Positions 34,562 to 46,566 of a stretch of DNA of 64,000 nucleotides are shown here, one piece after another (positions within the stretch are counted from its first letter, which is position 1; every line of letters starts with the position of its first letter). Made by a program: the position numbers and the translations under genes. The stretch covers positions 558,001 to 622,000 of the forward strand of contig JANTUC010000005.1 in assembly GCA_026873275.1 (NCBI GenBank). The letters are read 5' to 3'. Source of the DNA: Pseudopithomyces maydicus (taxonomy: Eukaryota; Ascomycota; Dothideomycetes; Pleosporales; Didymosphaeriaceae). The notes under the pieces are model-generated. The model saw only the letters and a list, made by a program, of their open reading frames with translations, was not told the origin of the DNA and searched no databases.

Positions 34562-36063
34562 ATGAAGTTCGTTATGTTCGCTTTATCTTTCATTCTCTTG
34601 GGTAGTGTGAGCATGGTAGCAGGCTACATGCCCACCTGTGCGGTACGCTTGAATTCTCCGTCATCTCTGTCGTTTCAAGGGACGTCCTGATCTCAGCAGA
34701 ATACTGACCATGACAGACAAAATGTCTGGAAGACAGCCTCGCCATTCACAACACTTGTACGCCCACCGATGTGGCCTGTATTTGCAATGACGGACCACTG
34801 AACGCCGCCATACAAAGTTGCGTCCTGCAGACATGTACAGTCATAGAAGCACTGGGTATGCGCCATCCAAGTTGATTTGTTGTTCAAGAGCTGACTACTC
34901 AGCTGCGCAAAACGCGACCCAAACTATGTGTGGCGCCGAGGTGCGAGACATTACACACATTACACCCATCATAGCAGGCACATCTGGAGGTGCAGCGTTG
35001 ATTGGAGTTGTAGTCCGTGTCTGGATGTCGGGTGCAGACTTCTGGCTTGACGACGCAATGTGTGTGATGGCGCTGGCATTCGCTATCCCCATGGCTGTCC
35101 TGGAGTTCCTCATGTCAGGCCTGGGCTTCGGTAAAGATATATGGACGCTGACACCCGATCAAATATACCGCATCGTTCAGGTACGTACGGCTACCCCCAA
35201 CTGCCCTACTGAAATATGCTAACTGGGTACACGTAGTACACATGGTTGACTGAGATATTTTGGTTTGCCTCCGTTGGATGCACAAAGCTGGCCTTTCTCT
35301 TCCTCTATCTTCGCGTATTCCCAAGCCAACGATTTCGTAGAACCGTCCATGTTCTCATCGGCCTGGGGTCGCTGAGTGTGGTCGTCTTCACTGTCATCGT
35401 TACGTTTAACTGCCTTCCAGTGACTTTCATCTGGACCTCGTGGGATGGATTACATTCGGGCAAATGTATTAACCTGAACGCGTTTGTTTGGGCGCATGCG
35501 ATCATCGACATTGCTTTTGACTGCATTATCTTTGCAGTGCCGATTCCTGAACTCATCAAGCTGAACATGAGCATGAAAAAGCGCTTGATGATCATCGCCA
35601 TGTTCTCTGTTGGTGGACTGTACGTACATAACTGTATTTTGTCTGCTTGGTTCAATCTAACGCACCCAGTGGGACAATCGTATCGGTTCTTCGCCTTCGA
35701 TCTCTTCTCGCCTTCGCCAACTCGACCAACGCAACATGGGATAACTGTCCAACTGCATATTGGTCCGTACTTTCCTGCTTTGTCGGCATATTCTGCGCCT
35801 GTATGCCGTCCTTCCGGAAATGCCTCGCTGTGCTGTTCCCGTCATGCTTCTCGTCGGCACACCAGAGCTCTAGCTACTCGCGTACACACAGCGCGCGGGC
35901 CTCTTTCAACAAGCTGGGCTCAAGCTCAAGATCCGGAATGTCAAGCTTGGGTGGGATTCGGAAGACTGTAGACACGAATTTCACCATCGTTAACATAGAG
36001 GAAGATGAACACGAGCTGTTCAATATGAAGGAAAACACAGTTGCCAAAGTACCTAGTGTGTAG
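34562..36063 (+). CDS. CFEM-domain Pth11-like integral membrane protein
   Basis: Five exons: 34562-34642, 34717-34855, 34903-35180, 35237-35619 and 35670-36063; 424 aa, all phases agree and donors are GTACGC, GTATGC or GTACGT. A signal peptide (MKFVMFALSFILLGSVSMVAG) precedes an extracellular CFEM-type cysteine domain across exons 1-3 (CLEDSLAIHNTC, DVACICND, CVLQTC). Seven helices follow in the fungal rhodopsin-like (DUF-type, Pth11) arrangement: VRVWMSGADFWLDDAMCVMA, IFWFASVGCTKLAFLFLYLR, CLPVTFIWTSWDG, DIAFDCIIFAVPIPELIKL. The tail is serine-rich and cytosolic. Pth11 of Magnaporthe senses surface cues during infection; a sensor role here is inference. The exon 5 frame is confirmed by RLRSLLAFANSTNATWDNCPTAYWS, typical of the family. 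Confidence 0.9.
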
Positions 36064-36727
36064 CGTTTGGGTGAAATTGGCGATGAGCATGGCAGAGGAT
36101 GTGTTAGAGCACGTATTCAATATTATGTGTCGGGGAGCGGAGAGAGAGCGGTGATGCGCAAGGTTTTCGAGCGATGGTGAATCAAACATACAGTACAAAA
36201 AACACGACGAACCGATTTCAGTGTGCTTTCAATACTATATTTTTCTTGGAGGGTAATCCCCAAACTTAATAACGGGCTAGTAAATTTCTCCAGAATGATC
36301 GACTTGCATCCATTAGAAGTACGTCGCGGGTATGTTCAGGTCTTTACTGAGTGTCGTCATGTGGTTGGCTGAGTACCCCCGAGATGTCTCTCTTATCGCA
36401 AATTTTGGATCGTAGGTGGGCACCCTTCCACTAATTGGGATCAAACAATCACAATGCGAGACAAGCTTACACCACGTCCACCTACGAGGTTCGCGGCAAT
36501 GGGGATAGAACGCGAGGTACTCTGGGATTCGTACGTGCACACCGATCAGACAGGGCTAGTCAGGGACGATAACCCAAGTTGGGGGCTAGTCTACGCCACG
36601 CTCTACGCTCTGTAATCGTAAATGCGGGGACTATATTCGGTCCGGATTTCCTAACAAATCAATCCCTCGGTCAACCCTCCATGCCACAAATCTCTTCAAA
36701 CTCCAACTCGCGTACAACCTCGCTCGA
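36064..36727. other. Intergenic
   Basis: Promoter region of the FAD oxidase. No gene, repeat or clear motif beyond short AT-rich patches. Confidence 0.5.
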
Positions 36728-38340
36728 ATGTTTACATTTCTGTTGCAGGCTTTCTTAGTTGTGGCGTTATGTCCAACGTATTCGTTCTGCAACCACTCGC
36801 CCATATCGCTAAGAGCTAATCTATTTTTTCAACAGCCTTGCGGGGATGGACTCGCGCAGAAATTGAGTAGCGAGGCACGCATCTATTGTCCGGGCTCGGA
36901 TGAGTTCGTGGACTCGATTCAGCGATGGTCCACCCTGGAGGCCCCAACATTCCGCTTGACCGTCGAGGTAGCCACGGAAAACGATGTAATTGAGGTGGTA
37001 AAGTACGCGAATGAACAGAGCATACCGTTCCTCGCTGTGAACAACGCCCACGGTGCTATAGTAACGACTGGAAAGGTGAAAAGGGGTATTATGATATGGA
37101 TGCGCAAGCTCGATTCAATCGAAATCGCGGAGGACGGTCAATCCGCGACGCTCGGCGGTGGAATATTAGACAAAGCTGTGACAGACGGGCTATGGGCTGC
37201 AGGAAAGCAGACAGGTATCATAATCATACCCGAGGTTGGTGGTGTCTTGCTGACGCGAATAGTTACCGGAGGATGTGAATGTGTAAGCATGATTGGTCCT
37301 GGCCTAGGAGGCGGTCATGGTTTCCTACAAGCTCGACACGGGCTAATTTCAGACCAATTCATCTCACTCAAGATTGTTCTAGCAGATGGAAGTCTTCAGA
37401 CTATCAACAAAAGCCATGAGCTTTGGTGGGCTGTGCGAGGTGCTGGGCACAACTTTGGTCTGGTAACTTCGATAACGGCAAGAATATACGACATCGAGCG
37501 GCCGAGATGGGCTTTTAGAAATTTTACTTTCACTGGTGACAAAGTGGAAGCGCTTTATGCGGGCATCAATGAGTATTTACTGAGAAATGGTACTCAACCA
37601 GTTGATCTTTTCCATTATTCGATATTCACGAAAAATCCAGCCATAGATGCTGAAAAGGTATGCCCTAAATTTGGCTTCTCACCGAAGCTTGCTAATTCCT
37701 AAAGCCTGCAATAATTTTCTACATCCTCCAAGAGGATACCGAGGTTGTCAATGATAGATACACCTCCCCGTTCTTGGAGCTAGGGCCAGTCAAAACCTTT
37801 GCAGGTAACGGGGATTATCGAGCTCTTCCAGAATGGATAGGATGGGGTAATAGTGCCCCTACGTGCCAAAACTCCGGTCTTGCGAATGCACGGTTTCCAA
37901 TCGAACTTCAGACATACAACGTTACTGCTCAACGACGCGTGTATGACCTCTTAAGCTCTTCGCTTAATGAAGTACCCGCTTTCAACAGATCTTTAATTCT
38001 TCTAGAAGGCTATTCGCAACAAGGTGTCAAAGCGGTACCAAGTGAAGATTCTGCTTATCCTTTCCGAGGCAGCAACCTGCTTGTTGCACCTGTCGTCAGA
38101 TGGGTGGAAGAAGGTAATCAATCGGCGGAAACAGCGGTTAAACTTGGTGAGTCGCTCCGGGATATCTTTTACGAATCTAGCGGCCTCAAGCAGAAACGCG
38201 CATATGTCAACTATGCTTTTGGTACGGAAAGCCCCCAAGAGGTGTATGGAGACGAAATGTGGCGTCAGGGCAAACTCATTGCACTAAAGAAGAAATATGA
38301 TCCGTTCGGGCGTTTCAATTTCTACGCACCGATTGCTTAA
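36728..38340 (+). CDS. Secreted FAD-linked oxidase, berberine-bridge type
   Basis: Three exons: 36728-37214, 37263-37657 and 37705-38340; 505 aa. Intron 1 is 48 nt and stays open if retained, but removing it restores AGKQTVTGGCECVSMIGPGLGGGHG, the conserved FAD motif; intron 2 starts GTATGC. Signal peptide at residues 1-20. The PCMH FAD-binding domain starts near RLTVEVATENDVIEVVKYA; the His for covalent FAD lies in NNAHGAIVTTG, where family members usually have GGHG, so the preceding residues are unusual. The C-terminal BBE segment is AYVNYAFG to KKYDPFGRFNFYAP. Such enzymes oxidise alkaloids, sugars or other small molecules outside the cell. The gene is followed on the same strand by the GT90 gene. 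Confidence 0.88.
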
Positions 38341-38803
38341 GAAAACACGGATATCATCCCTGAGCCCCCAACCTGATTGGGACCGAGATCATGCCGCCAG
38401 CGGCGGTACATGTTATATTTCAAGGAAATGATATCGTTGTTGACACGGCTCGAAACTGTGCCGATGTGTATCAAAAGACACCTCTAGAATACAGAGCCTG
38501 GGGATATTGCTTTTTGTCGATGTGTAGTCCTTCCATATCAACTGAATATCTTCTGTCATCAATCCAACATACTGCAACCCTAGTGTTTGGGAGGCTGTGG
38601 GTTCTCCAACGCGAAGTCCCCGGTGGTGCGAGATCAGCTGACCCGGCATTAGTGGAGTCACCCGTTTGAAGGAGCCGCTTAGTGGCTTGCCTGTGACATG
38701 CTTGCTGACAAAGCGGTTACCTCAACCGACAATCGCAATCGTTGTCACCAGACAAGAGCACGTAAAGGCGACTTGCATCGAGCCTGGCGCGCGCATCTCG
38801 GCA
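38341..38803. other. Intergenic
   Basis: Spacer between the FAD oxidase and GT90 genes. An open frame runs through part of it into the GT90 start but does not look coding. Confidence 0.5.
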
Positions 38804-40158
38804 ATGAAAAGCATAAACAAGCAGAGTGTTGTTGCCATTTGCGGCGCTGCCTGCGTCTTTCTCCTCATAGTCACGGGCTACCTCCTGAACACCCATCCCA
38901 GCGGATACTCACAGTCGTTACTTTCCACATCGGATAGCTCTTTATCACTCCCGGAACAGTCTGCCAGTGCGTCCGTTACGAAAGAGCCAGTACTACCGCA
39001 CTTGTCCGATGCATTACAACAGATTTCGAGATTCGAAAGCTATGGCCTCCCAACGGCAGAATGCGACAAGGAGTTCGGACCCTTATTCAAGGAGATAGAG
39101 CGCTCGGCGACACACAGAAAAAATGTCGGGAAGGTAAAGCCGGCAGATCTTGATCTGGCTTGGGTTAGCAAGCCTGATGATGGTTTCGTGCGGGCGATGA
39201 TATACAGGCAAAAAGTACCTGCGGCCACACGCACACTTCCTAGTTAAATGCACTGACACACGCAGCTTTTTGTTCTAGAGACGAAGCTCGAGAACGAGTA
39301 TTACCCCCACGTGCACTCTCAATTCTGCATCAGATCGATCGTGCCATCACCGCAAGCCCAGAGCTCGTGCCTGATATCGAGTTTTCTTTTATTGTGAAGG
39401 ACCTTCCTGATGAGTCACATTCCCACCATACCTTCTGGTCGCTTTCTCGTCTTCCAGTTGATAGAGAAACGTGGCTGATGCCGGACTTTGGTTACTGGAG
39501 TTGGCCTTTAGACCTCGTGGGCTCCTACGAGCAGATTCGCGTAGAAATCACACAGAACCAGAAGCCATGGGAGGAAAGGATCCCAAAGATCTTATGGAGA
39601 GGGGCGTTAAAGACTAACAAAGTCCGAGAGGCCATGTATAGGGTCACACGGGGTAAGGAGTGGGCCGACGTTGAAGAGATCAAGTGGAAGAACAGAACCG
39701 AGGTCTCGCCAGGCTCTGCTGCATCGGCAGTATCAATGGTAGACCATTGCGACTATCAATATCTGATGCACACGGAAGGGCGCAGCTACTCTGGCCGAGG
39801 AAAATATCTCTTGAACTGCGGTTCAGTCGTGGTCATGCATAAAAGCGAGTGGATCGAGCCGCATCAAGATCTCTATATCAAGTCAGGGCCCGAGCAGAAC
39901 ATCGTGGAAGTAGATCGTGACTTTTCCGATCTAGAGGATAAGATGCAAAGACTCTTGAAGGAGCCCAAGCTCGCGCATCAGATTGCGACAAACAGCCAGA
40001 AGACGTTCCGGGACCGTTATTTGACACCAGCAGCCCAGGCCTGCTATTGGAGAAAACTCTTCCGTTCTTGGGCGGATGTGAGCTTCAAACCAGCGCCATT
40101 CGAGACTGTTAATGGTAAAGCAAAGATACGGGGTGTTCCTTTTGAGACGTTTGCGTAA
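38804..40158 (+). pseudogene. GT90 (CAP10-like) glycosyltransferase, probable frameshift
   Basis: Exons 38804-39214 and 39266-40158. Type II membrane topology: cytosolic MKSINKQS, anchor VVAICGAACVFLLIVTGYLL, serine-rich stem, then the catalytic domain. Family landmarks: WVSKPDDGFVRAMIYRQK, LPDIEFSF-like VPDIEFSFIVKDLPDE, FGYWSWPLDLVGSYEQI, PKILWRGALKTNKVRE, and AEGRSYSGRGKYLLNCGS-like HTEGRSYSGRGKYLLNCGS. GT90 enzymes include fungal xylosyltransferases of the Golgi. Splicing GTACCT/CGCAG gives QK-LFVLETKLEN in one frame, while the rest of the domain (ALSILHQIDRAITAS) lies in another. One extra base in the C5 run at 39304-39308 would unite them. So this copy is either frameshifted or carries a sequence error. 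The stop overlaps a GTAAGT; an extra last exon from 40225 is possible. Confidence 0.65.
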
Positions 40159-42098
40159 GTTGATTCACTATTAGATATATAACTTGCAAAGGAAGACTGC
40201 TGACTAGCGTACAGGGTTCAGACACTTTCACAGACCACCATGAAGTGCTCAATATGGAAGAAAGTGACACTACAATGTTAATTGCAATCGAAAAATTCCG
40301 AGTCTTGGAGAAATCAATTTACTGGGGGGAACAGCTATGGTTCGTGCTTTCTATTGCTGACATACCTGACCAGCTTGCATGCATGATCAGACCCTCTGTA
40401 CAAATATAAGTATACATAAATAATGCTCATGCCACCTACTCAAGTTATGAAGCCGATGTCGCTGATCCAAAGCTGGAGGATATTGAGCTCGCGGACCAAT
40501 CATGTAACACACCAAGATTTATTGACACGCGATTTCCCTAGCGTTCTCAACGCTGTCCAGCTTCTTTCATGCCAACACCACTAACGCGTCAAAGAACCTC
40601 GCAGCATAACCTATATTCTTATCTGATAGCCCTTATGAAGGAATGATGTCACGAGTGCTCCGCCTATCACTGATGTTACACGATCATCGCGTTTCACTTT
40701 GCTATTTCCATGGCTGATGCTGTCAAGTTCACGGCAATCCTCTCCACCCAGCTCTCGATAATTATCGAGTTGCTATATGCGCCCCTTCATCGCTGCCACA
40801 GCTTCCCCACTATCCAGTGGAATTTTTCGGTGGGATCTTAGAAACAGAATCACCAATGACCCTCATAATAGCAGTAGAGGACAGAAAAGAAACGAGTAGC
40901 GCTGTGAACGAGACAAAGTTATGGCAAGCCTTCGGTATGTCATGTCGCCCCCATTCATGTGTCGCAGTATTCCGTCGCTTGGCTGGGCGTAGTGTGCATA
41001 TATCGTTGTCAGATAATTGTGTACCACTGCCCTTCCAGCGTCCTGTATATTGATTCCCGACTGCTGGATCGTATGTCCTTGCGCTACGCTCCTATAACAC
41101 AGACAAGCTTTTGAACCAAGCAGGAACCTAGCCAAGCATGGAACAGGTTTTACGCGATATTGTCAGTCCCTTGAGTAAAGAGTATCTCCTCGGTCCGATT
41201 AATACTTGGTCATTCATCATGCTCGTCCGTTCATTAGGATTCGATAATACATGGCTCTCCAACTGATAAGACGACGTGAAGCTTCGATGGGAGCGTCTTG
41301 AACCGCCGAGACCATTGCCAAGCTCGCCAATCAACCGAGGGCGTAAGCGTGAATGTCGCAATACCATGGCACTTTTGCGTAAGTACAGGGTACCGCGATC
41401 TCAAAATCCGGGGTCAAGCAAGCTGGATATTACGTTCTCTAGGTACCGTTCGCTCTATAGCATCGTCCATGTCGATTTGTTTTGAGACCCGTCAGAATAA
41501 ATCATGTTTTTTCTCGCAATGTTGTAGTGTTTCTGCATCACTCAAACGTCTTAAAGACTTGATGCTTTCTACCAATCAAACAGCTCGGGCTTCCATGGCA
41601 AAGCCTAGCCTACGCCATTTTCTCGTCTCTCCGGTGCCCAGCTTCGACAAGCTCTTGGAACATTTCACACGGAGAAAAGGCTGCCTCATCGTACCATCAC
41701 GCAATGGCCCAGAGCACGTTCTTGGTCCCGGATTCGTACAGATACTCGTAGCGATCCAGAGCTGAAAGCCCCTTGCGACGCCGCACACGGAAGAAAAAGC
41801 ACTTCCGTCAGAGCGCGTGCAAATTGAGCAATTCATTATACACACAAACACTCATCGGGTCATCCTTCACGCCGCATTGTTAGCTTCTGGGGGCAAATAT
41901 TCTCTACGGTGGCTGCCGTTGGCTTGCAGCAGTTACTTCACTGGTTGGCATCTCGATTTCTGTTCTAGCATCTCCGCGCCCAAGCCTGGCGCAACCCACA
42001 CCCAAGCTCTGACGCAAGTTTGATTTTCATCCTGTGAACGATATATATTCCAGCTGCCCCAGGCTCTATCTTATTGTATCCTCATACCTTGCGTGACC
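40159..42098. other. Gene-free stretch with permease promoter
   Basis: Contains a possible last exon of the GT90 gene near 40225-40290. A 155-codon plus-strand frame at 41298-41765 has no recognised content. A TATA-like ATATATATTC at 42041 precedes the sulfate permease start by 49 bp. Nothing else seen. Confidence 0.5.
42041..42049 (+). promoter_or_regulatory. TATA-like element of sulfate permease
   Basis: ATATATATT lies 49 bp before the ATG at 42099, a plausible core-promoter distance for a short-leader transcript. Confidence 0.4.
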
Positions 42099-44762
42099 AT
42101 GACAGGTAATTCAGTTGGCCGAAGCGTCGCGAAGGTGTTCGGCATCAACGTTGATTACCGTAACGAAGAGCCAATCCATTCTTCAGATGCCTCCATCTCG
42201 TCTGTAGAGACGTGTAAGTATTTGAATTTCATCACAAGGCATCATTGCTAATGTTTCATAGATGTTGAAGCAGAGCCGACGGTCAAAGAATATGTCTCTC
42301 AATTCAAGCCCTCAGTAGGCGCGTTTCAACGTTATCTACGCAGCCTGTTTCCTTTCTGGAACTGGATATTTCATTATAACTTGACGTGGTTACTAGGCGA
42401 TGTCATTGCGGGTGCGTAACTGTGGTGATCTTCTTTGCGTAATGCACACTAACTCAACATAGGTGTCACGGTAGGATTTGTGGTTATACCGCAGGTGGGA
42501 TCTTTCTCCTCGTTGTTCTGACCAATCTGACCAGGTCATAGGGTATGGCCTATGCAATTCTTGCTAAATTGCCACCTGAGTACGGCCTGTACACTTCATT
42601 CGTGGGCTTTTTGCTTTACTGGGCCTTTGCAACATCCAAGGATATCACCATCGGTGTAAGTCGACATACCCCATCTATCGACTCCTCTAACATATTCTAG
42701 ACCGTCGCTGTCATGTCTACAATCGTCGGTAACATTGTCATAAGAGTACAAGAAACAAACCCGGACCTACCCGCCGAAGTCATCGCTAGAGCTCTCGCGG
42801 TCATCTCTGGAGCAGTCCTCCTTTTTATCGGTCTAATCCGCTTTGGCAGGATCGTTGAGCTTATTCCATTGGTCGCGATTGCCTCTTTTATGACCGGTGC
42901 TGCTATCAGTATCGGAGCTGGCCAGGTACCTGGATTGATGGGTATCCCCAATGTCAACACACGTGGCGCGACATACTTGGTGATTATAAACACGCTCAAA
43001 GGCCTGCCAAACACGAAACTCGATGCGGCGATTGGTCTTTCAGCATTGACGATGCTCTACGGAATACGTGCTTTTTGCAACTTCATGACGAAGAAGCAGC
43101 CGAACCGAAAGAAGCTCTGGTTCTTCATCAGCACGCTCCGCATGGCCTTTGTCATTCTTTTGTACATCCTCATCAGCTGGCTTGTCAATCGCCATGTCAA
43201 GGGAGATGCGAAAAAGGCCAAGTTCAAGATTCTGGGCAGGGTGCCTCGAGGTAAGTCATCGTATCCCGACCATTCATGCTTTTACTAACTATTGAAGGGT
43301 TTCAACATGCTGGCACTCCGACAATTAACAAAGAAATACTCTCTGCTGTTGCTCCAGACCTTCCTGTCACGATTATTGTCCTTATCCTAGAGCATATTGC
43401 CATCTCCAAGTCATTCGGCAGGATCAATAACTACGTAATCAATCCATCGCAAGAGCTCGTTGCAGTAGGCTTTACAAACCTTTTTGGGCCGTTCTTGGTA
43501 AGCATTGTCATTCGTACTACTTATTACAATACTAACACGGTCAGGGGGCCTACCCAGCCACCGGGTCATTCTCGCGCACAGCGATCAAATCGAAAGCAGG
43601 TGTTCGCACGCCCCTGGCTGGAATATTCACTGCCGTCATCGTTCTGCTTGCCCTATATGCGCTGACCGCAGTATTCTTCTACATCCCTAGTGCAGGTCTG
43701 TCTGCGGTCATCATCCATGCAGTCGGAGATCTTATCACGCCACCTAATGTCGTCTACCAATTTTGGGAGACATCACCGCTCGAAGTGATCATCTTCTTTG
43801 CTGGTGTCTTTGTCACTGTGTTCACCAACATCGAGAACGGCATCTACGTCACTATCGCTGCTTCGTTCGCGCTTCTTCTATGGCGACAGCTATTCACGCA
43901 TGGCATCCTACTGGGCAAGGTGCAGATCTACCGATCGACCCCTGACGCCATCACAAACAAGATTAGCGATGCCGCCAGCCCGAACGTCCGCGAAGCCTAC
44001 CTCCCCATCGACCACAAGGACGGCAGCAACCCTCAGATCGAACCCGAGTCACCATACCCTGGCATCCTTATTTTCCGGTTCTCGGAAGGCTTTTCCTACC
44101 TCAACCAGCAAGGCTATATGGACGAGCTCGTTGCCGCCGCCCAACACATATCCAGACCCGGCGTACTCGACCGCTACGCAAAGCTAGGCGACCGACCCTG
44201 GAATGACCCCGGTCCACGAAGGGGCCAACAAGTCGACACCGATGACAACAGACCTGTGCTGCGCGCCGTCATCCTGGACTTCTCCTCCGTCAATCACATC
44301 GACGTGACATCAGTACAAGGCCTCATCGATGTGCGCAACCAGCTCGATCGCTACGCCCACCCCGAGCCCGTAGAGTGGCACTTCGCCTCCATCAACAGCC
44401 GCTGGACAAAGCGCGCGCTCACGACCGCCGGCTTTGGCTACGTGGATTCCCAGCGTTTCAACGCGCGTCGTTCGCAGCACTGGAGCCCGGTATACAGTTT
44501 TGCGGCACTGGATTCTTCAGGGTCGTCTCCCGCGCATGCTTCCAAGCCGGTGGATATCGAGGCTAACGAAGGGATCGCGCAGACGGGTAGACAGAGGGGT
44601 CCGTTGGGCAAGCTTAGCACGGTGCATGGGCAGAATAGGCCGTTCTTCCATGTGGATGTGCAGGCAGCGGTCGAGAGTGCGGTTCTGGGAGCGGAAGGGC
44701 GGTTGAGTAATGTTGATTCGGAGGCTACCAGCGAGGAAGGCGTTCGGGGAAAGGGGGAATAG
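42099..44762 (+). CDS. Sulfate permease, SLC26/SulP family
   Basis: Seven exons: 42099-42213, 42262-42411, 42463-42494, 42542-42655, 42701-43250, 43298-43497 and 43545-44762; 792 aa, all phases agree. SulP proteins carry sulfate with protons across the plasma membrane. The order is standard: polar N-terminus, WLLGDVIAG-like WLLGDVIAGVTVGFVVIPQ across exons 2-3, GMAYAILAKLPPEYGLYTSF in exon 4, GTVAVMSTIVGNIV, FGRIVELIPLVAIASFMTGAAI, the EHIAISKSFGRINNYVINPSQE block in exon 6, GAYPATGSFSRTAIKSKAGVRTPLAGIFTA opening exon 7, then a C-terminal STAS domain (VLRAVILDFSSVNHIDVTSVQGL). Exon 3 is only 32 nt. A hydrophilic tail of about 90 residues follows the STAS domain. Similar genes are induced under sulfur limitation. 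Confidence 0.93.
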
Positions 44763-45444
44763 ACCCTGGTGATGTCGCTTGAGCGGTTGTTCTATAATTC
44801 TGTGTTGAAATGTAATCGAAGATTTTGATTGGTCCATTAGCCTGATCTTGCCATGTCGTGTGGTAGCGAGACCGATCCCTGGCTCAACACGTGCGTGTTG
44901 CTAGATATAGTTGGGAATGAAAGGGTTAGCAGCATTGATCCGTGGTTGAGAGTGATCCCTTGGGCAACTTACGCAGCCAAACCCATGTAGAGGATTACAG
45001 CGTTGCGGGTACGTGCCATGCGAATAGGAGGTGCACAACGGAAGAACTTACCACGTTATAGCATCACGTCAGTTCCTGATGGTTAGATATAAAGTGAAAC
45101 TATCTAAATTAGTAGCCCACCTCAGGTAACACAGTGGTATAAGACATCCGGTATCTTGGTTGGTATATACTATCGCGTTGGGACTTTGTTTGGTATCAAC
45201 CGTTAACATGGCTCAACAATGATTTCGCCGTTCTCAATGTTACTATTCATCAATATAAGAATCAGGAATTCCCACCTGGTTAAAGTGCATCCAGACTCAA
45301 AGCTTCACAGAAACATCTTCAGACAAGCCACTTCCACACAACTACACTTTTGACATCCCCGCCCTGCAGCTCTAACAACGTCATACGTAATCGGAGAGTA
45401 TACAGCATTCCTAAAGAAAAACATTATACTCTGAACCAAGAAAC
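44763..45444. other. Intergenic
   Basis: Spacer with no recognised gene, repeat or RNA. Confidence 0.5.
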
Positions 45445-46566
45445 ATGGGCTGTTCTACCACCGATGCCAGAAAGGCACTGGAAAGGATCCATTTCAGCCC
45501 CTGTAAACATTCCGTCTCCCCTGCGCTGCAAAAACTTTATACTACGTGTCCTACAAAGCTTCCTGCAGATTATGCTTGCCCCGGGTGTATAATATACCGC
45601 ATCAACTACACCTTATTCACGCTCCGAGAAAAACTGCGGCTTCGCGGTGGATGTTACCGGTCCAGAGCGTCCGACAAGCATTCACACGACGAGATCAAAA
45701 GTGACTGGGCCACGGCGACTGTGCACGGGTTCAATATGCATGATCTACTTGAGGATTTTGTGAAGGGCGATGTGACAGACCGTGACAGGAAAATTGCAGA
45801 GGAAGCGATAAGAGGGTGGGTGACGTATCGGAAGCAGGTCAGAGTAATACCTGGATTGAGTAGCATATACCCGGATGGTAATGATGAAGAGGAAACATGT
45901 GTATCAAATACTCCCAAATATATTACCACGATGGTGGAATTGATGATTAAAGAGATAGGAGAGAGCAGTAAGGAGGTAGAGGTCAACCAACGGGACCCGC
46001 AATCTCCGACGAAAGATGCAGATACTACCCCGCGTGAACACACCGTTGCCGATTTGACCAAGCCAATGAAAACGGTGACCATGGTCGAAGATAAGAACAT
46101 TCCAGTTACTGGCGGGGCAGCGACTCCCCGGCGGTCGAATATGAAAGGCAGTCGACGCGTAGATGCTCGCTGCACCACACCTAAACAGGTCAGGATAGAT
46201 AACAACGTCACAATATCTTCAAATCATCACGCTCTGGTCCCGCATCCATTTCCAGCACGCCGCGGGCAGATTGTCCCCATTGAGGTCGAGACGGCTAAGC
46301 ATAGCTCGAACGCGTTCTCTGAAACCGGCGTTCCTCAGCGACGATTCTTCCGTCGTAGTTCACATTATACTCCTAGACGGTGGGCTTCCTCGGTAGGGCT
46401 CGAGAAGCTGGATACTAGTTGGTCATGTCTAACGTGGGATTCATACGATTCGATGATGATCGACGAGGAACAGGAGTGGAACGCGAAATGGAAAGAGGCT
46501 GGGCGGGCAAAGCAAATCGTCAAGGAGATTCTAAGAGCCTGGATTCGGAGACGGAATGGTCGATAG
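45445..46566 (+). CDS. Hypothetical protein with MGC acylation-type N-terminus
   Basis: Uninterrupted 373-codon frame. It starts MGCSTTDARKALERI: Gly2 with Thr6 fits N-myristoylation and Cys3 could be palmitoylated, so peripheral membrane attachment is plausible. Visible features: a cysteine-containing segment with C-X16-C-X8-CPGC (residues 20-48), a polar and acidic middle with proline and threonine, an arginine-rich SRRVDARCTTPKQVR region, and a charged helical end (EEQEWNAKWKEAGRAKQIVKEILRAW). No known domain is recognised. The start context AAACATGG is favourable. It could be a lineage-specific protein; it is long enough to be real but lacks independent support. Confidence 0.6.
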   Translation: MGCSTTDARKALERIHFSPCKHSVSPALQKLYTTCPTKLPADYACPGCIIYRINYTLFTLREKLRLRGGCYRSRASDKHSHDEIKSDWATATVHGFNMHDLLEDFVKGDVTDRDRKIAEEAIRGWVTYRKQVRVIPGLSSIYPDGNDEEETCVSNTPKYITTMVELMIKEIGESSKEVEVNQRDPQSPTKDADTTPREHTVADLTKPMKTVTMVEDKNIPVTGGAATPRRSNMKGSRRVDARCTTPKQVRIDNNVTISSNHHALVPHPFPARRGQIVPIEVETAKHSSNAFSETGVPQRRFFRRSSHYTPRRWASSVGLEKLDTSWSCLTWDSYDSMMIDEEQEWNAKWKEAGRAKQIVKEILRAWIRRRNGR

